The notes under the pieces were generated by a model, which saw nothing but the letters and a program-made list of their open reading frames with translations, made no database searches and was not told the origin of the DNA. Shown here piece by piece: positions 42,458 through 51,892 of a stretch of 64,000 nucleotides of DNA. Every line of letters starts with the position of its first letter. Position 1 is the first letter of the stretch. The position numbers and the translations under genes are program-made. This DNA comes from Paenibacillus dendritiformis. Lineage in GTDB: Bacteria > Bacillota > Bacilli > Paenibacillales > Paenibacillaceae. The DNA lies in NCBI RefSeq assembly GCF_945605565.1, contig NZ_OX216966.1, positions 4,518,001-4,582,000 on the forward strand. The letters run 5' to 3'.

Positions 42458-43786
42458 TTAATATAAGGTCATATATTGATCGCGTTCCCACTGATGAACC
42501 TGTGTGCGGTACATATCCCACTCGATTTCCTTCAGTTCCATGAAGTGCTGCAGCGCATGCTCGCCGAGCGAATCGCAAATGATCTCGTCGCGGAGCAATG
42601 CTTCCAGCGCTTCCTTGAGGCTGGATGGCAAGCTTGGGATGCCTTCCGCTTCCCGCTCTTCGTCGGTCATCACGTAGATGTTCCGGTCGGTCGGCGCCGG
42701 CAGAGCGGAATTTTTCTTGATACCGTCCAATCCGGCCTTCAGAATGGCGGCCAACGCCAAATATGGGTTCGCCGACGGATCCGGGTTGCGCACCTCGACG
42801 CGCGTGCTGAGGCCGCGGGATGCCGGAATGCGGACCATCGGGCTGCGGTTGCTCGCGGACCAGGCGACGTAGCATGGAGCCTCGTATCCCGGAACAAGCC
42901 GTTTGTAGGAGTTGACCGTCGGATTCGTAATGGCCGCGAAGCCGCGGGCATGCTTCAACACCCCGGCCATGAAGCGGCGGGCATCGTCGCTCAAGCCCAG
43001 CTTATCCTTCTCATCGTAGAAAGCATTCTCCTTGCCCTGGAACAGCGAGATGTTACAGTGCATACCGGAACCGTTCACGCCGAACAGCGGCTTCGCCATG
43101 AAAGTGGCGTGCAGGCCATGCTGACGGGCGATCGTCTTCACGACGAGCTTGAAGGTCTGAATCTGGTCGGCCGCCTTGATGGCGTCCGCGTACTTGAAAT
43201 CAATCTCATGCTGCCCCGGCGCTACTTCATGGTGAGAAGCTTCGATTTCAAAGCCCATTTCCTCCAGCTTCAATACGATCTCGCGGCGGCAGTTCTCCCC
43301 GAGGTCCGTCGGAGCCAAGTCGAAATAGCCGCCCTGGTCGTTCAGCTCCATCGTCGGATTGCCCTTCTCATCCGTCTTGAACAGGAAGAACTCCGGCTCC
43401 GGTCCGACATTCATCGCCGTATAGCCCATTTCTTCCGCTTCCTTCAGCGCCCGCTTCAGAATGCCGCGCGGACATCCGGCGAACGGAACTCCGTCTGTTG
43501 TATATACGTCACAAATCAACCGTGCTACACGATCTTCCGTTACCCATGGGAATACCACCCAAGTATCCAGATCAGGCACCAGATACATATCTGATTCTTC
43601 AATCCGCACATAACCTTCGATAGAAGAGCCGTCAAACATCATTTTGTTGTCCAGCGCCTTGTTCAATTGGCTTACCGGGATCTCCACATTCTTGATCGTT
43701 CCCAGCAAATCCGTAAATTGAAGCCGGATAAATCGTACATTTTGTTCTTCCGCGATGCGTACAATGTCTTCTCTGGTATAACCCAC
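42458..43786 (-). CDS. glnA: Glutamine synthetase type I
   Basis: 442-residue enzyme that makes glutamine from glutamate, ammonia and ATP. Motifs along the chain: [32 protein letters not shown] (metal Glu), [43 protein letters not shown], and [25 protein letters not shown]. It has the length of the Bacillus alpha-type enzyme; the adenylylation loop is not of the proteobacterial kind, so regulation is by feedback and GlnR. Start is GTG 43786, with AAGGAG ten bases upstream. It follows glnR in the same operon. Confidence 0.97.
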   Translation of the reverse strand: MGYTREDIVRIAEEQNVRFIRLQFTDLLGTIKNVEIPVSQLNKALDNKMMFDGSSIEGYVRIEESDMYLVPDLDTWVVFPWVTEDRVARLICDVYTTDGVPFAGCPRGILKRALKEAEEMGYTAMNVGPEPEFFLFKTDEKGNPTMELNDQGGYFDLAPTDLGENCRREIVLKLEEMGFEIEASHHEVAPGQHEIDFKYADAIKAADQIQTFKLVVKTIARQHGLHATFMAKPLFGVNGSGMHCNISLFQGKENAFYDEKDKLGLSDDARRFMAGVLKHARGFAAITNPTVNSYKRLVPGYEAPCYVAWSASNRSPMVRIPASRGLSTRVEVRNPDPSANPYLALAAILKAGLDGIKKNSALPAPTDRNIYVMTDEEREAEGIPSLPSSLKEALEALLRDEIICDSLGEHALQHFMELKEIEWDMYRTQVHQWERDQYMTLY

Positions 43787-43830
43787 GGGGTAACATCTCC
43801 TTCTTGTGAACCTGGATTAGATTGGTTTGA

Positions 43831-44241
43831 TCACTTCGTGAAGAAACGAGACAGTTCACCTTGAATCAATGACACTTGACCCGGTCTGTTTCCGGAAATG
43901 AGCTGCTGCTTCAGCATTCGATGCAGTTGAGTCTCCGACAGTTCCTTGCGTTTGCTTTCCGAATCTTCGCTTAGCACGGTCGCCTCCTGGGATTCCTTGG
44001 AGACCGGATGCAGCACTTGCTTGATCCCGGCGATGTTCACACCCTTCTCAATAAGCGCCTTAATCTCCAGCAGCCGCTCCACGTCATTGAACGAAAATAG
44101 ACGCTGGTTGCCGGACGTGCGTGCAGGCATGATCAATTCATGCTGCTCATAGTAACGAATTTGCCTTGCGGTCAAATCCGTCAGCTTCATTACGATGCCG
44201 ATTGGAAACAAAGCCATATTTCTGCGAATTTCATCCCCCAC
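43831..44241 (-). CDS. glnR: GlnR, MerR-family regulator of nitrogen genes
   Basis: 136 residues. The MerR-type DNA-binding helix-turn-helix (FPIGIVMKLTDLTARQIRYYEQHELI, then TSGNQRLFSFNDVERLLEIK) is at the N-terminus. The C-terminal tail, ending GQVSLIQGELSRFF, is the GlnR autoinhibitory segment that senses feedback-inhibited glutamine synthetase in Bacillus. Translation starts at GTG 44241 with GAGGAAGG ten bases upstream. A perfect GlnR/TnrA box lies in front of its promoter, so it should repress its own operon. Confidence 0.95.
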   Translation of the reverse strand: MGDEIRRNMALFPIGIVMKLTDLTARQIRYYEQHELIMPARTSGNQRLFSFNDVERLLEIKALIEKGVNIAGIKQVLHPVSKESQEATVLSEDSESKRKELSETQLHRMLKQQLISGNRPGQVSLIQGELSRFFTK

Positions 44242-44281
44242 CGCTCATCAACCTTCCTCTGGTGATCCCTTGCTCCCCTTC

Positions 44282-44331
44282 ATTGTATCTCCCGTTCAAA
44301 TAGGTGTCAACAGATGTCAGAAAAACTGACA
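44282..44331 (-). promoter_or_regulatory. glnRA promoter with GlnR/TnrA operator
   Basis: TTGACA (44305-44310) and TACAAT (44282-44287) are 17 bases apart on the minus strand. TGTCAGAAAAACTGACA at 44315-44331 matches the operator consensus TGTNA-N7-TNACA exactly and sits just upstream of the -35. The operator lies only six bases from the ynbB stop codon. Confidence 0.92.
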
Positions 44332-44337
44332 GAAAAA

Positions 44338-45597
44338 TCAGGACAGCTTCAGCAGCCCCCGCTCCACCATGGCGGACAAGGCGGTCATCGCTCCCAGCTT
44401 CGCATGGGCATAAGTCAATCCGCCCTGCATGTACGCCGTATACGGCTCCCGTATCGGCGCATCCGCCGACAGCTCCAGGCTCCCGCCCTGGATGAAGGTG
44501 CCGGCCGCCATAATGACCGGATGCTCATAGCCGGGCATATCCCATGGCACCGGCACGACATGGGCATCGACGGCGGACGCCTTTTGGATCCCTTGCACGA
44601 AGGCGATCAGATGCTCGGCGGAATCGAAGCGGATCGCCTGGATGAGATCCGTCCGCGGCGCCGACCAGTGCGGAGACGATTGGAATCCGAGCTCCTCGAA
44701 CATGGCCGCTGCGAAGACGCTGCCGCGCACGGCTTGTCCCACGATGCTCGGCGCAAGGAAGAGCCCTTGGTACATGGCGCGCGTCATGCCGAGCATCGCC
44801 CCGACTTCGCCCCCGATGCCCGGGGCGGCCAGCCGGGCCGCCGCCGCTTCCACGAAGCGGCGCTTGCCGGCGATGTAGCCTCCGGTCTCGGCTATGCCGC
44901 CGCCCGGATTTTTGATGAGCGAACCGGCAATCAGATCCGCTCCGACCTCCGTTGGCTCCAGCCGTTCCGTAAATTCGCCGTAACAGTTATCGACGAACAC
45001 GATCGCATCCGGAAGCAGCCGCTTGACCTGGGCAACCATGTCCGCGATCTCATCGACGCGGAACGATGTCCGCCAGGCGTAGCCGCGCGATCGCTGAATG
45101 CCAATCACCTTCGTGCGCGGCGAGATCCGCCGCTCGACCTCCGCCCAATCGACCCGGCCCTCATCCGTCAGCTCCACCTCACCGTAATGAATGCCCCAGT
45201 CGCGAAGCGAGCCGGTGCCGTCGCCTTCTTGTCCAATCACCTTGTGCAGTGTATCGTAAGGTGTTCCGGTAATATACAGCAGCTCATCGCCCGGGCGGAG
45301 CACCGCGAACAGCGCGGTCGCGATCGTATGCGTCCCCGATACGAAATGAGGCCGCACAAGCGCCGCCTCCGCGCCGAATACGTCAGCATAGACCTCATCC
45401 AGCACTTCTCTGCCCCGATCATTGTAGCCGTAGCCCGTCGATCCGGCAAAATGATAATCGCTTACCTGATGCCGCTGAAAAGCCTGAATGACCTTCCACT
45501 GGTTCTGTTCCGCAATCGACTCGATGTCCCGGACCCGATCCTTGATTATTTCTTCTACCCGTTCTGCCAGCTTCATCATCTCATCTGTAAATTGCAT
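44338..45597 (-). CDS. ynbB: YnbB, methionine gamma-lyase-related PLP enzyme (aluminium resistance family)
   Basis: 419 residues of the PLP-dependent Cys/Met-metabolism-related family often called aluminium resistance protein. GSTGYGYNDRGREVLDEVYA, RPHFVSGTHTI, VFVDNCYGEF with the cofactor Asp, and GSLIKNPGGGI with the PLP-binding Lys are the family signatures. The reaction in Bacillales is not established. The order hflX-ynbB-glnR-glnA is the same as in Bacillus subtilis. The start ATG 45597 has only a modest AAGGG site. Confidence 0.88.
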   Translation of the reverse strand: MQFTDEMMKLAERVEEIIKDRVRDIESIAEQNQWKVIQAFQRHQVSDYHFAGSTGYGYNDRGREVLDEVYADVFGAEAALVRPHFVSGTHTIATALFAVLRPGDELLYITGTPYDTLHKVIGQEGDGTGSLRDWGIHYGEVELTDEGRVDWAEVERRISPRTKVIGIQRSRGYAWRTSFRVDEIADMVAQVKRLLPDAIVFVDNCYGEFTERLEPTEVGADLIAGSLIKNPGGGIAETGGYIAGKRRFVEAAAARLAAPGIGGEVGAMLGMTRAMYQGLFLAPSIVGQAVRGSVFAAAMFEELGFQSSPHWSAPRTDLIQAIRFDSAEHLIAFVQGIQKASAVDAHVVPVPWDMPGYEHPVIMAAGTFIQGGSLELSADAPIREPYTAYMQGGLTYAHAKLGAMTALSAMVERGLLKLS

Positions 45598-45654
45598 GTT
45601 CCCTTCATTCCCCTTGTTCTCGACAACGCACTTCCCAACAAGCTCCCGTTGTAC

Positions 45655-46938
45655 TTATGATAGATAAGGCTCCAGCTTGTAGCTATGGAGCTCTGCTTCC
45701 GCCCGATCGAGACGAACAGTCAGCCGCACATCCTCGCCGTCCGCTTCCTGCTCCAGCACTTCGCCGATCCGGTGGGCAAGCGCGATCAGATCCCCGCGCG
45801 CGCCCGGCAGCCGATAGGTCACCGTGCGGCCCGACAGATGCTGCTGCACGGCAAGCCGCACCTGTTCAAGATCGGCTTCGTCGTACGCGCTGATCAAGAA
45901 ATGGCTCTCATCCAAGGGCAGCATGTGGCGCTGCTCCTCGATACACATATCCTTCTTATTATACAGCACAATCTGCGGCTTCGCCCCGGCGCCCAACTGC
46001 TGCAAAATATCGTCGACGACCCGCATCTGCTCCTCCCGCATAAGAGAAGAGGCATCCACGACATGCAGAATGAGATCCGCCTCATTCACTTCTTCCAGCG
46101 TCGCGCGGAACGAAGCGACGAGCTCATGCGGCAAATGCTGAATGAAACCGACCGTGTCCGTCAAAATGGTCGATTTGCCGTTCGGCAGCTCCCATTGCCG
46201 GGAGGTTGGATCCAGCGTGGCGAACAGCTGGTTCTCCACGTAGACATCCGCTTCCGTCAACTGGCGGAGCAGCGTCGACTTGCCCGCGTTCGTATAGCCG
46301 ACGAGCGCCACCTGAATCGCGCCGCTCTTCTTGCGGCGCTCGCGATAGACACCGCGGTGCCGGACCACCTCTTGAAGCTGACGCTTCAGATCGGAGATGC
46401 GCCGACGGATATGGCGCCGATCGGTCTCCAGCTTCGTCTCCCCCGGCCCGCGCGTTCCAATGCCGCCTCCTAGCCGGGATAGATTGCGTCCATGGCCCGA
46501 TAACCGCGGCAGCAAGTAAGAGAGTTGTGCAAGCTCGACTTGAATAATACCCTCTCTTGTCTTCGCGCGCTGTGCAAATATATCCAGAATCAGCTGTGTC
46601 CGGTCAATAATTTTCACATCGAGCGCTTCTTCCAGATTTCGAACCTGGGCGCCGGACAGCTCCTGATCGAAGATGGCAGTCGTCGCGTCAAGCTCCGCGA
46701 TGACCGCTCCCAGTTCGGCAACCTTGCCTTTGCCTATGAACCATTTCGAGTCGGCATTCTCCCGCTGCTGCATCATAACCGACAGCACGGCAACGCCGGC
46801 CGTCTCCGCCAGCTGCACCAATTCCTGCAAGGAATCTTCCGGACGAAGCCGGCTGCGCCGGACTTCATCCGTAATGAGTGTCACCAAGACCGCCCGGTCC
46901 TGAATATCCGAGGAAGTCTCATAGAACGTTCTTCGCAT
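45655..46938 (-). CDS. hflX: HflX, ribosome-associated GTPase
   Basis: 427 residues. The N-terminal HflX domain shows ADSKWFIGKGKVAEL and DQELSGAQVRNLE. RLGGGIGTRGPGETKLETDRR is the glycine-rich linker diagnostic of HflX. The G domain has G1 GYTNAGKSTL, G3 DTVGF and G4 NKKDM. HflX splits or rescues stalled 70S ribosomes under stress. AAGGAGA precedes the ATG with a rather long spacing of 11 bases. It lies between spoVK and ynbB on the same strand. Confidence 0.95.
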   Translation of the reverse strand: MRRTFYETSSDIQDRAVLVTLITDEVRRSRLRPEDSLQELVQLAETAGVAVLSVMMQQRENADSKWFIGKGKVAELGAVIAELDATTAIFDQELSGAQVRNLEEALDVKIIDRTQLILDIFAQRAKTREGIIQVELAQLSYLLPRLSGHGRNLSRLGGGIGTRGPGETKLETDRRHIRRRISDLKRQLQEVVRHRGVYRERRKKSGAIQVALVGYTNAGKSTLLRQLTEADVYVENQLFATLDPTSRQWELPNGKSTILTDTVGFIQHLPHELVASFRATLEEVNEADLILHVVDASSLMREEQMRVVDDILQQLGAGAKPQIVLYNKKDMCIEEQRHMLPLDESHFLISAYDEADLEQVRLAVQQHLSGRTVTYRLPGARGDLIALAHRIGEVLEQEADGEDVRLTVRLDRAEAELHSYKLEPYLS

Positions 46939-46999
46939 GCATTGAAGGTCTCCTTCATGTCATAGTGGCCAGCTTCCCGCTTCTGTACCCCAGTATACC

Positions 47000-47983
47000 T
47001 CATTTGCGCTCCCATTTTAAATCTTCCGGCCGGAGCGTCATAAGCTCCAGCTTGCCCGGCGACTGTTCCGGGTAGGTCTGCAGCAAGCGCACCGCTTGAT
47101 TGCGCATCGCCTTCTCCATGACATTGCGAACGAACCGCGCATTACTGAACAAGTTGGAAGACAGAATCTTCTCGTCCAGAATGACGTTCTTCAGCTGCGA
47201 GAGAGATTGAGGCATCAGTACATAATCCTGCTCCTTGGCAATGGATTCCGCAATCAGCAGCAGTTGATCGACCGTATAATCGGGGAACTCGACTTGAATC
47301 GGAAAACGGGAGGGCAGCCCGGAATTCGTCTGCATCAACCAGTCCATTTCTTCCGAATACCCTGCCAAGATCAGAACGAACTGGTTCTTCTGATCTTCCA
47401 TCGCTTTTACTAGTGTGTCCACCGCTTCTTTGCCGAAATCTTTCTCGCCGCCGCGAGCCAAGCTGTATGCTTCATCAATGAACAAGACGCCGCCCATCGC
47501 CTTTTTGATCAAATCACGCGTCTTTTGTGCCGTATGCCCTATATATTCCCCAACCAGATCCGCGCGCTCCACTTCTAGCAGATGGCCTTTGCTCAGCAAT
47601 CCGAGCTGCTGGAACATTTTCGCCATAATTCGGGCAACCGTCGTCTTGCCTGTCCCCGGGTTCCCTTTGAAAACCATATGATACACATGAGGCTGGCACG
47701 TGAGACCCGCTTCCTGGCGGCGGCGGTTCATTTGCAGGATGGCATAGAGCTCAAACGCGATTTCTTTCATATGCTCCAGACCGACGAGCCGGTCCAGCTC
47801 CTTGCGGATATCGGCAAAAGGCCCTTCCGCCGGCATGGCCGACTTATCCTGACCGGCCGTCCGGGCCTGCTCCTGCTGAGCCGCGGATTCGGCCGGTGTC
47901 TCCACCGGACGGATGACGACATTAATTTGACGCGAAGGTCTTGCTTCTGCATTCGAGCCGGCCGCTTTGAGTCGTACGTTCAT
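47000..47983 (-). CDS. spoVK: Stage V sporulation protein K (AAA+ ATPase)
   Basis: 327 residues from ATG 47983 (AAAGGGTG six bases upstream). It is a CbbX/SpoVK-type AAA+ protein: Walker A KGNPGTGKTTVARIM, pore loop region VGEYIGHTAQKT, Walker B GVLFIDEAYSLA, sensor 1 LILAGYSEEM and an arginine finger in SGLPSRFP. SpoVK is needed for late spore maturation in Bacillus, with the client not known. The gene order with hflX is conserved among Bacillales. Confidence 0.93.
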   Translation of the reverse strand: MNVRLKAAGSNAEARPSRQINVVIRPVETPAESAAQQEQARTAGQDKSAMPAEGPFADIRKELDRLVGLEHMKEIAFELYAILQMNRRRQEAGLTCQPHVYHMVFKGNPGTGKTTVARIMAKMFQQLGLLSKGHLLEVERADLVGEYIGHTAQKTRDLIKKAMGGVLFIDEAYSLARGGEKDFGKEAVDTLVKAMEDQKNQFVLILAGYSEEMDWLMQTNSGLPSRFPIQVEFPDYTVDQLLLIAESIAKEQDYVLMPQSLSQLKNVILDEKILSSNLFSNARFVRNVMEKAMRNQAVRLLQTYPEQSPGKLELMTLRPEDLKWERK

Positions 47984-48084
47984 CTGCGTCACCCTTTCGA
48001 CGTTCAACTCCCGATCCTGCCATCCCGAGGCAGAATCGTCTATGATGTTCAATATATTCTAGCGTCGAACAGGTTATTAGAAGT

Positions 48085-48720
48085 TTACGGAATCCACAAC
48101 TCGTCCCATTTCCATTTCGTATACGCCAGCGATTCACGGCCGCGATACCATAGCGGAGACAGCACCTCGCTGCTTACGGTAATGACCTGCGGCTGTTCAT
48201 AGCGGAGCGCTTGGGCAATCTCCAATGCGCGCATGCCATGGAAGTCATGCGTCACGATCGTGGCCGACGTCCAGCCTCGCTCCTTCATCATGCGCTGGCT
48301 GAAGCGAAGATTTTCCAGCGTGCTCGTCGACTCGCCTTCCAGCACGATGCGATCTTCGCTTACCCCATGATCGATCAAGTAGTGGGCCATGCCTTCGGCT
48401 TCCGTGAAATTCGCATCCGGACGATCCAATCCCCCGGACACGATAATATAATCGAACCGCCCCTCCTTGTACAGTTCGAGCGCTTTGTTCAGCCGTTCCC
48501 GCAAGCCCGGACTCGGTTCGTCGCCCCAGAGCGAGGCCCCAAGCACGATGCCGATCTCCGTGCGGACCGACGGCGCCGCTTCAGGCACCGACGCAATCTT
48601 CCACTGTGTATAAGCGAGCCACAGCAGGCCTGCGAACAGCAGCGTTCCGGCAAGAGACAGCAGCCTTGCCCGCAATCTGCCCTTATTCGTATGTACGCCA
48701 AGCTCTTTTCCTTGAATCAT
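48085..48720 (-). CDS. YdcF-like membrane protein (DUF218)
   Basis: 211 residues from ATG 48720 (GGGAGGAG upstream). One N-terminal membrane helix (LLSLAGTLLFAGLLWLAY) is followed by a DUF218 domain: IGIVLGASLWGDEPSPGLRERL, YIIVSGGLD, EAEGMAHYLIDHGV, ESTSTLENLRFS and VTHDFHGMRAL. Such domains (SanA/ElyC/YdcF) are linked to envelope integrity but their reaction is unknown. It lies directly downstream of the penicillin-binding protein gene, which fits an envelope role. Confidence 0.85.
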   Translation of the reverse strand: MIQGKELGVHTNKGRLRARLLSLAGTLLFAGLLWLAYTQWKIASVPEAAPSVRTEIGIVLGASLWGDEPSPGLRERLNKALELYKEGRFDYIIVSGGLDRPDANFTEAEGMAHYLIDHGVSEDRIVLEGESTSTLENLRFSQRMMKERGWTSATIVTHDFHGMRALEIAQALRYEQPQVITVSSEVLSPLWYRGRESLAYTKWKWDELWIP

Positions 48721-48742
48721 GTGCGACTCACTCCTCCCTTTC

Positions 48743-48776
48743 AAAAGAAAAGCGCGCAATTCATCATTGCGCGCTT
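48743..48776 (-). terminator. Terminator of the penicillin-binding protein gene
   Basis: AAGCGCGCAAT and ATTGCGCGCTT form a perfect 11-bp stem around five bases, followed on the minus strand by TTCTTTTG. Confidence 0.85.
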
Positions 48777-48797
48777 CCTCTGATGCGTAAACATGCA

Positions 48798-51407
48798 TTA
48801 ACCATTTCCGTTGCCGTTATTTCCGTTACGGCCAAAGCCATGGCCATTGCCCTCTCCGTTGTTGCCCGGAACGGCCTGATCCTGCCCCGGATCCGGATCT
48901 TCGAAGCTATCCGTCTGATCCGGCGGAGTCGGCTGCTCCGGCTGATCCGGCACCACGGTTCCAGGCACCGTGCCCGTATCATCCCAGCCTCCGGACGAAT
49001 CGGAACCGTCCGAGTCAGGAGGAAACGGATCAACCGATCCGTCCGGGTCTTCCCCCGGATCCGGAGGATCCACAATCGGCGGCTCCGGCGTTTCTGGCGT
49101 CTCCGGTATCTGAATCTCTTCTTCCTCGATCTTCACCGTGGCGACATTGGAACGGGAAGATTCCTCGTCCCCGTTTACCGCCGTGACCACATAGGAATAC
49201 GTCTCCCCGGCGAATACGCCGATATCTTCCGCATTCGTGACCTTCAGTCCGGCCAGCAATTTCGTATAATCCTGCTCGGCCGAAGACTTCCGGTACAGAT
49301 TGTAGACGATATTATCCCCCTGCACCGGCTGCCAGCTCAGCGACACGGTCTTCGTCGCTTCCGAGTAGGAAGCGGCCAGGCCGCTAACCTTTTGCACCGG
49401 ATCAGGCTGCTTCTCGACATGTTCCGGCTTGTTGAAGGAACCGGACTTCCGATCCTTCAGCGCCTTGCCCACCACTTCGCTGAACATCCGCGAAGGCACC
49501 CGGCTGCTCTCATGCAGCACGTGATCGCGGTCCGTCTTGTCATATCCCATCCATACCGCCGCCGTCCATTCCGGCGTATAACCGACGAACCACGCATCCC
49601 GGTCGCCCGGACCATCATAGCCCGGAACCGAATGCTGCGTCGTTCCGGTCTTGCCCGCTACCTGGCGGCCGCTGATCTGCGCCTGGGTGCCGGTGCCGCT
49701 TTTCACGACATCCGTAAGCATCTCGGTCATATAGTAAGCAGTCTGCTCGCTCATGACCTTCACCGGCTTCGGCACATGATACGTGAAATAATCATGCCCC
49801 TTGCGGTCCACAATCTTCGCCACAGCGTAAGAAGGATAATAATTGCCTCCATTGGCGAATGCATTGTAGGCCGTAGCCATATTAATCGGCGTCACGCCGT
49901 GCGTCATCCCGCCCAATGCAATCGACAAGTTTAAATCGTCGTTCGTTAACGGGATGCCCAAGCTCTTGGCAAATTCAAAACCGGTCTTCAATTTAATCTC
50001 ATTGAGCAGCCAGACCGCCGGAATATTGATCGAGCGTCTGACCGCTTCCTTCATATCGACGCTAGTCGTATAGCCGCCCAGGTTAGTCGGACTATAGCCG
50101 TTGAAGGATTGCTTCTCGTTGCTCAGCTTCGACCACGGGAACCATTTGCCGGTCTCCAGCGCCGGGGCGTAGGACACAATCGGCTTGAAGGCCGAACCCG
50201 GCTGCCGCGTGATGGTCGCCCGGTTCAATCCTTTGCGGGCATAGTCTCGTCCGCCCATCATCGCCAGGATTGCGCCGTTCTTATGATCCGTAATGACCAT
50301 CGCGCCCTGTACCTTCGTCTCGTCTTTGCTCTTCTCGAACATTTCGTCGTTATTGAAGGCGTCATACATGATACGCTGCGCATTCGCGTCCAACGTCGTA
50401 TAGATCTGGTACCCGCCGCGGAACAACTGGTCTTCGGTAAGACCGGTCCTTTCCACGATTTCCTCTACCATATAATCAAGATAAGAATAATACGCTTCTT
50501 CGTTATTGTTGTCGGCGGCCCCTTCATCCTTGGTCTCTATCGGCACGTAATCGACCGCGGACGCTTCATCCCGCTCCTGCTCCGTAATATAACCCTGCTC
50601 GTACATCAGCTGGAGCACGACCTGGCGGCGTTCCTTCGAGCGCTCCGGATTATTGATCGGATTGTAATGGGTCGGCGCCTTCGGAATGGCAGCCAGCGTG
50701 GCAATCTGCCACAATTCAAGCTTATTGAGATCTTCCGTACCGAAGTAAGTTTTCGATGCGGCGATAATGCCATAGGCCCGTTTTCCGAAGAAAATACGGT
50801 TCAAATACATCGTCAAAATTTCGTCTTTGGTAAAATGGTTCTCCAGCGCCAACGCGATGGACACCTCGGTCGCCTTACGGAAAATGGTCTTGTCGCTGGT
50901 CAGGAACATGTTCTTCGCCAGCTGCTGGGTAATGGTGCTGCCGCCCTCGGCCAAGCTTCGCGACACAATATCCTTCACCATGGCGCGCCCGATGGACCAT
51001 AGGTCGACCCCACGGTGCTCGTTAAAGCGCCGGTCCTCGGTCGCGATGAACGCATCGCGGACGCGCTGCGGAATATCTTCCGGCTCGGCAATCTCCCGAT
51101 GCTCAATCCCTTTGCCCAAATGGGCGATAACATTATTATTGCTGTCATATACGGTGGAGATTTCAGCCATCTCGAACATGTCGGCGTCCTTGTACTCGCG
51201 CATCAGACGCTCGCCGTTCAGCAAGATGAACAGATAACCGCCAACCGCGATAAAGGCGGCAAACGCAGCCATAAAGAACGACAGCCAGAAGGTTTTGCGC
51301 CAACTCCATTTGCCGCGTTTCTTGGGAGGTTTCCCCTTCCCTTTCCCCTTGGTTGGCACCGGTGTGCGCGTGCGTGTACGCTGGGGAGGTTGCTTCTCTC
51401 TCGTCAT
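48798..51407 (-). CDS. Class A penicillin-binding protein (PBP1A-like) with C-terminal fibronectin type III domain
   Basis: 869 residues from ATG 51407 (AAAGGGAG upstream). A basic, Pro-rich cytoplasmic tail and one membrane helix precede the glycosyltransferase domain (ATEDRRFNEHRGVDLWSIGR, GGSTITQQLAKN, KRAYGIIAASKTYFG). The transpeptidase domain has SxxK in QPGSAFKP (active Ser), SxN in RRSINIP and KTGT in AGKTGTTQH. After about residue 660 comes one fibronectin type III domain (VSGLAASYSEATKTVSLSWQ) and a Pro/Asp-rich tail ending in Gly/Asn repeats. It polymerises and cross-links peptidoglycan. The extra domain is common in Paenibacillus but its ligand is unknown. Confidence 0.95.
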   Translation of the reverse strand: MTREKQPPQRTRTRTPVPTKGKGKGKPPKKRGKWSWRKTFWLSFFMAAFAAFIAVGGYLFILLNGERLMREYKDADMFEMAEISTVYDSNNNVIAHLGKGIEHREIAEPEDIPQRVRDAFIATEDRRFNEHRGVDLWSIGRAMVKDIVSRSLAEGGSTITQQLAKNMFLTSDKTIFRKATEVSIALALENHFTKDEILTMYLNRIFFGKRAYGIIAASKTYFGTEDLNKLELWQIATLAAIPKAPTHYNPINNPERSKERRQVVLQLMYEQGYITEQERDEASAVDYVPIETKDEGAADNNNEEAYYSYLDYMVEEIVERTGLTEDQLFRGGYQIYTTLDANAQRIMYDAFNNDEMFEKSKDETKVQGAMVITDHKNGAILAMMGGRDYARKGLNRATITRQPGSAFKPIVSYAPALETGKWFPWSKLSNEKQSFNGYSPTNLGGYTTSVDMKEAVRRSINIPAVWLLNEIKLKTGFEFAKSLGIPLTNDDLNLSIALGGMTHGVTPINMATAYNAFANGGNYYPSYAVAKIVDRKGHDYFTYHVPKPVKVMSEQTAYYMTEMLTDVVKSGTGTQAQISGRQVAGKTGTTQHSVPGYDGPGDRDAWFVGYTPEWTAAVWMGYDKTDRDHVLHESSRVPSRMFSEVVGKALKDRKSGSFNKPEHVEKQPDPVQKVSGLAASYSEATKTVSLSWQPVQGDNIVYNLYRKSSAEQDYTKLLAGLKVTNAEDIGVFAGETYSYVVTAVNGDEESSRSNVATVKIEEEEIQIPETPETPEPPIVDPPDPGEDPDGSVDPFPPDSDGSDSSGGWDDTGTVPGTVVPDQPEQPTPPDQTDSFEDPDPGQDQAVPGNNGEGNGHGFGRNGNNGNGNG

Positions 51408-51500
51408 TATAACCGACTCCCTTTTGTTCACAGAAATGAGTTCTCTCTACTCTATCTCCTACGATTTGCAAGCTATCCAGCACCTGATGGGACGTTGAAT

Positions 51501-51527
51501 GAAAAGAACAACCCTTCAGGGTTGTTC
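51501..51527 (-). terminator. Terminator of the miaA-hfq unit
   Basis: GAACAACCC and GGGTTGTTC pair around a 4-base loop, followed on the minus strand by TTTTC. It lies about 75 bases after the hfq stop. Confidence 0.82.
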
Positions 51528-51600
51528 GGCAGCGGACTATACCATTAGACGCAAAACAGGGGCGAAAAGTTGCATTGCTTCCCTTCGGCCCCCGTGAAGC

Positions 51601-51843
51601 TTATTGCGTGTCGTTCTGATGATCCTGCATCAGGGATACGTTACGCTGCGGCGTAAACGTGGAAATGGCGTGTTTATACACCATTTGCTGGCGGCCGTCG
51701 CTGTCTATGACGATGGTAAAGTTGTCAAACGCGCGGATAACCCCGCGAATCTGGAACCCGTTCGTTAAATACACCGTCACCGGGATGCTCTCCTTGCGCA
51801 ATTGGTTCAAAAACGTGTCCTGGATATTAATAGATTTATTCAT
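51601..51843 (-). CDS. hfq: RNA chaperone Hfq
   Basis: 80 residues from ATG 51843 (GGGGGT upstream). Sm1 motif [20 protein letters not shown] with the [11 protein letters not shown] continuation, and Sm2 motif [10 protein letters not shown] are complete. It forms a hexameric ring that binds small RNAs and mRNAs; its role in Gram-positives is milder than in enteric bacteria. It follows miaA by 49 bases, the usual neighbour. Confidence 0.95.
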   Translation of the reverse strand: MNKSINIQDTFLNQLRKESIPVTVYLTNGFQIRGVIRAFDNFTIVIDSDGRQQMVYKHAISTFTPQRNVSLMQDHQNDTQ

Positions 51844-51892
51844 CGTCCGTACCCCCATAATCATAAGGTTGTGTTGAAATATATTCAACCTC

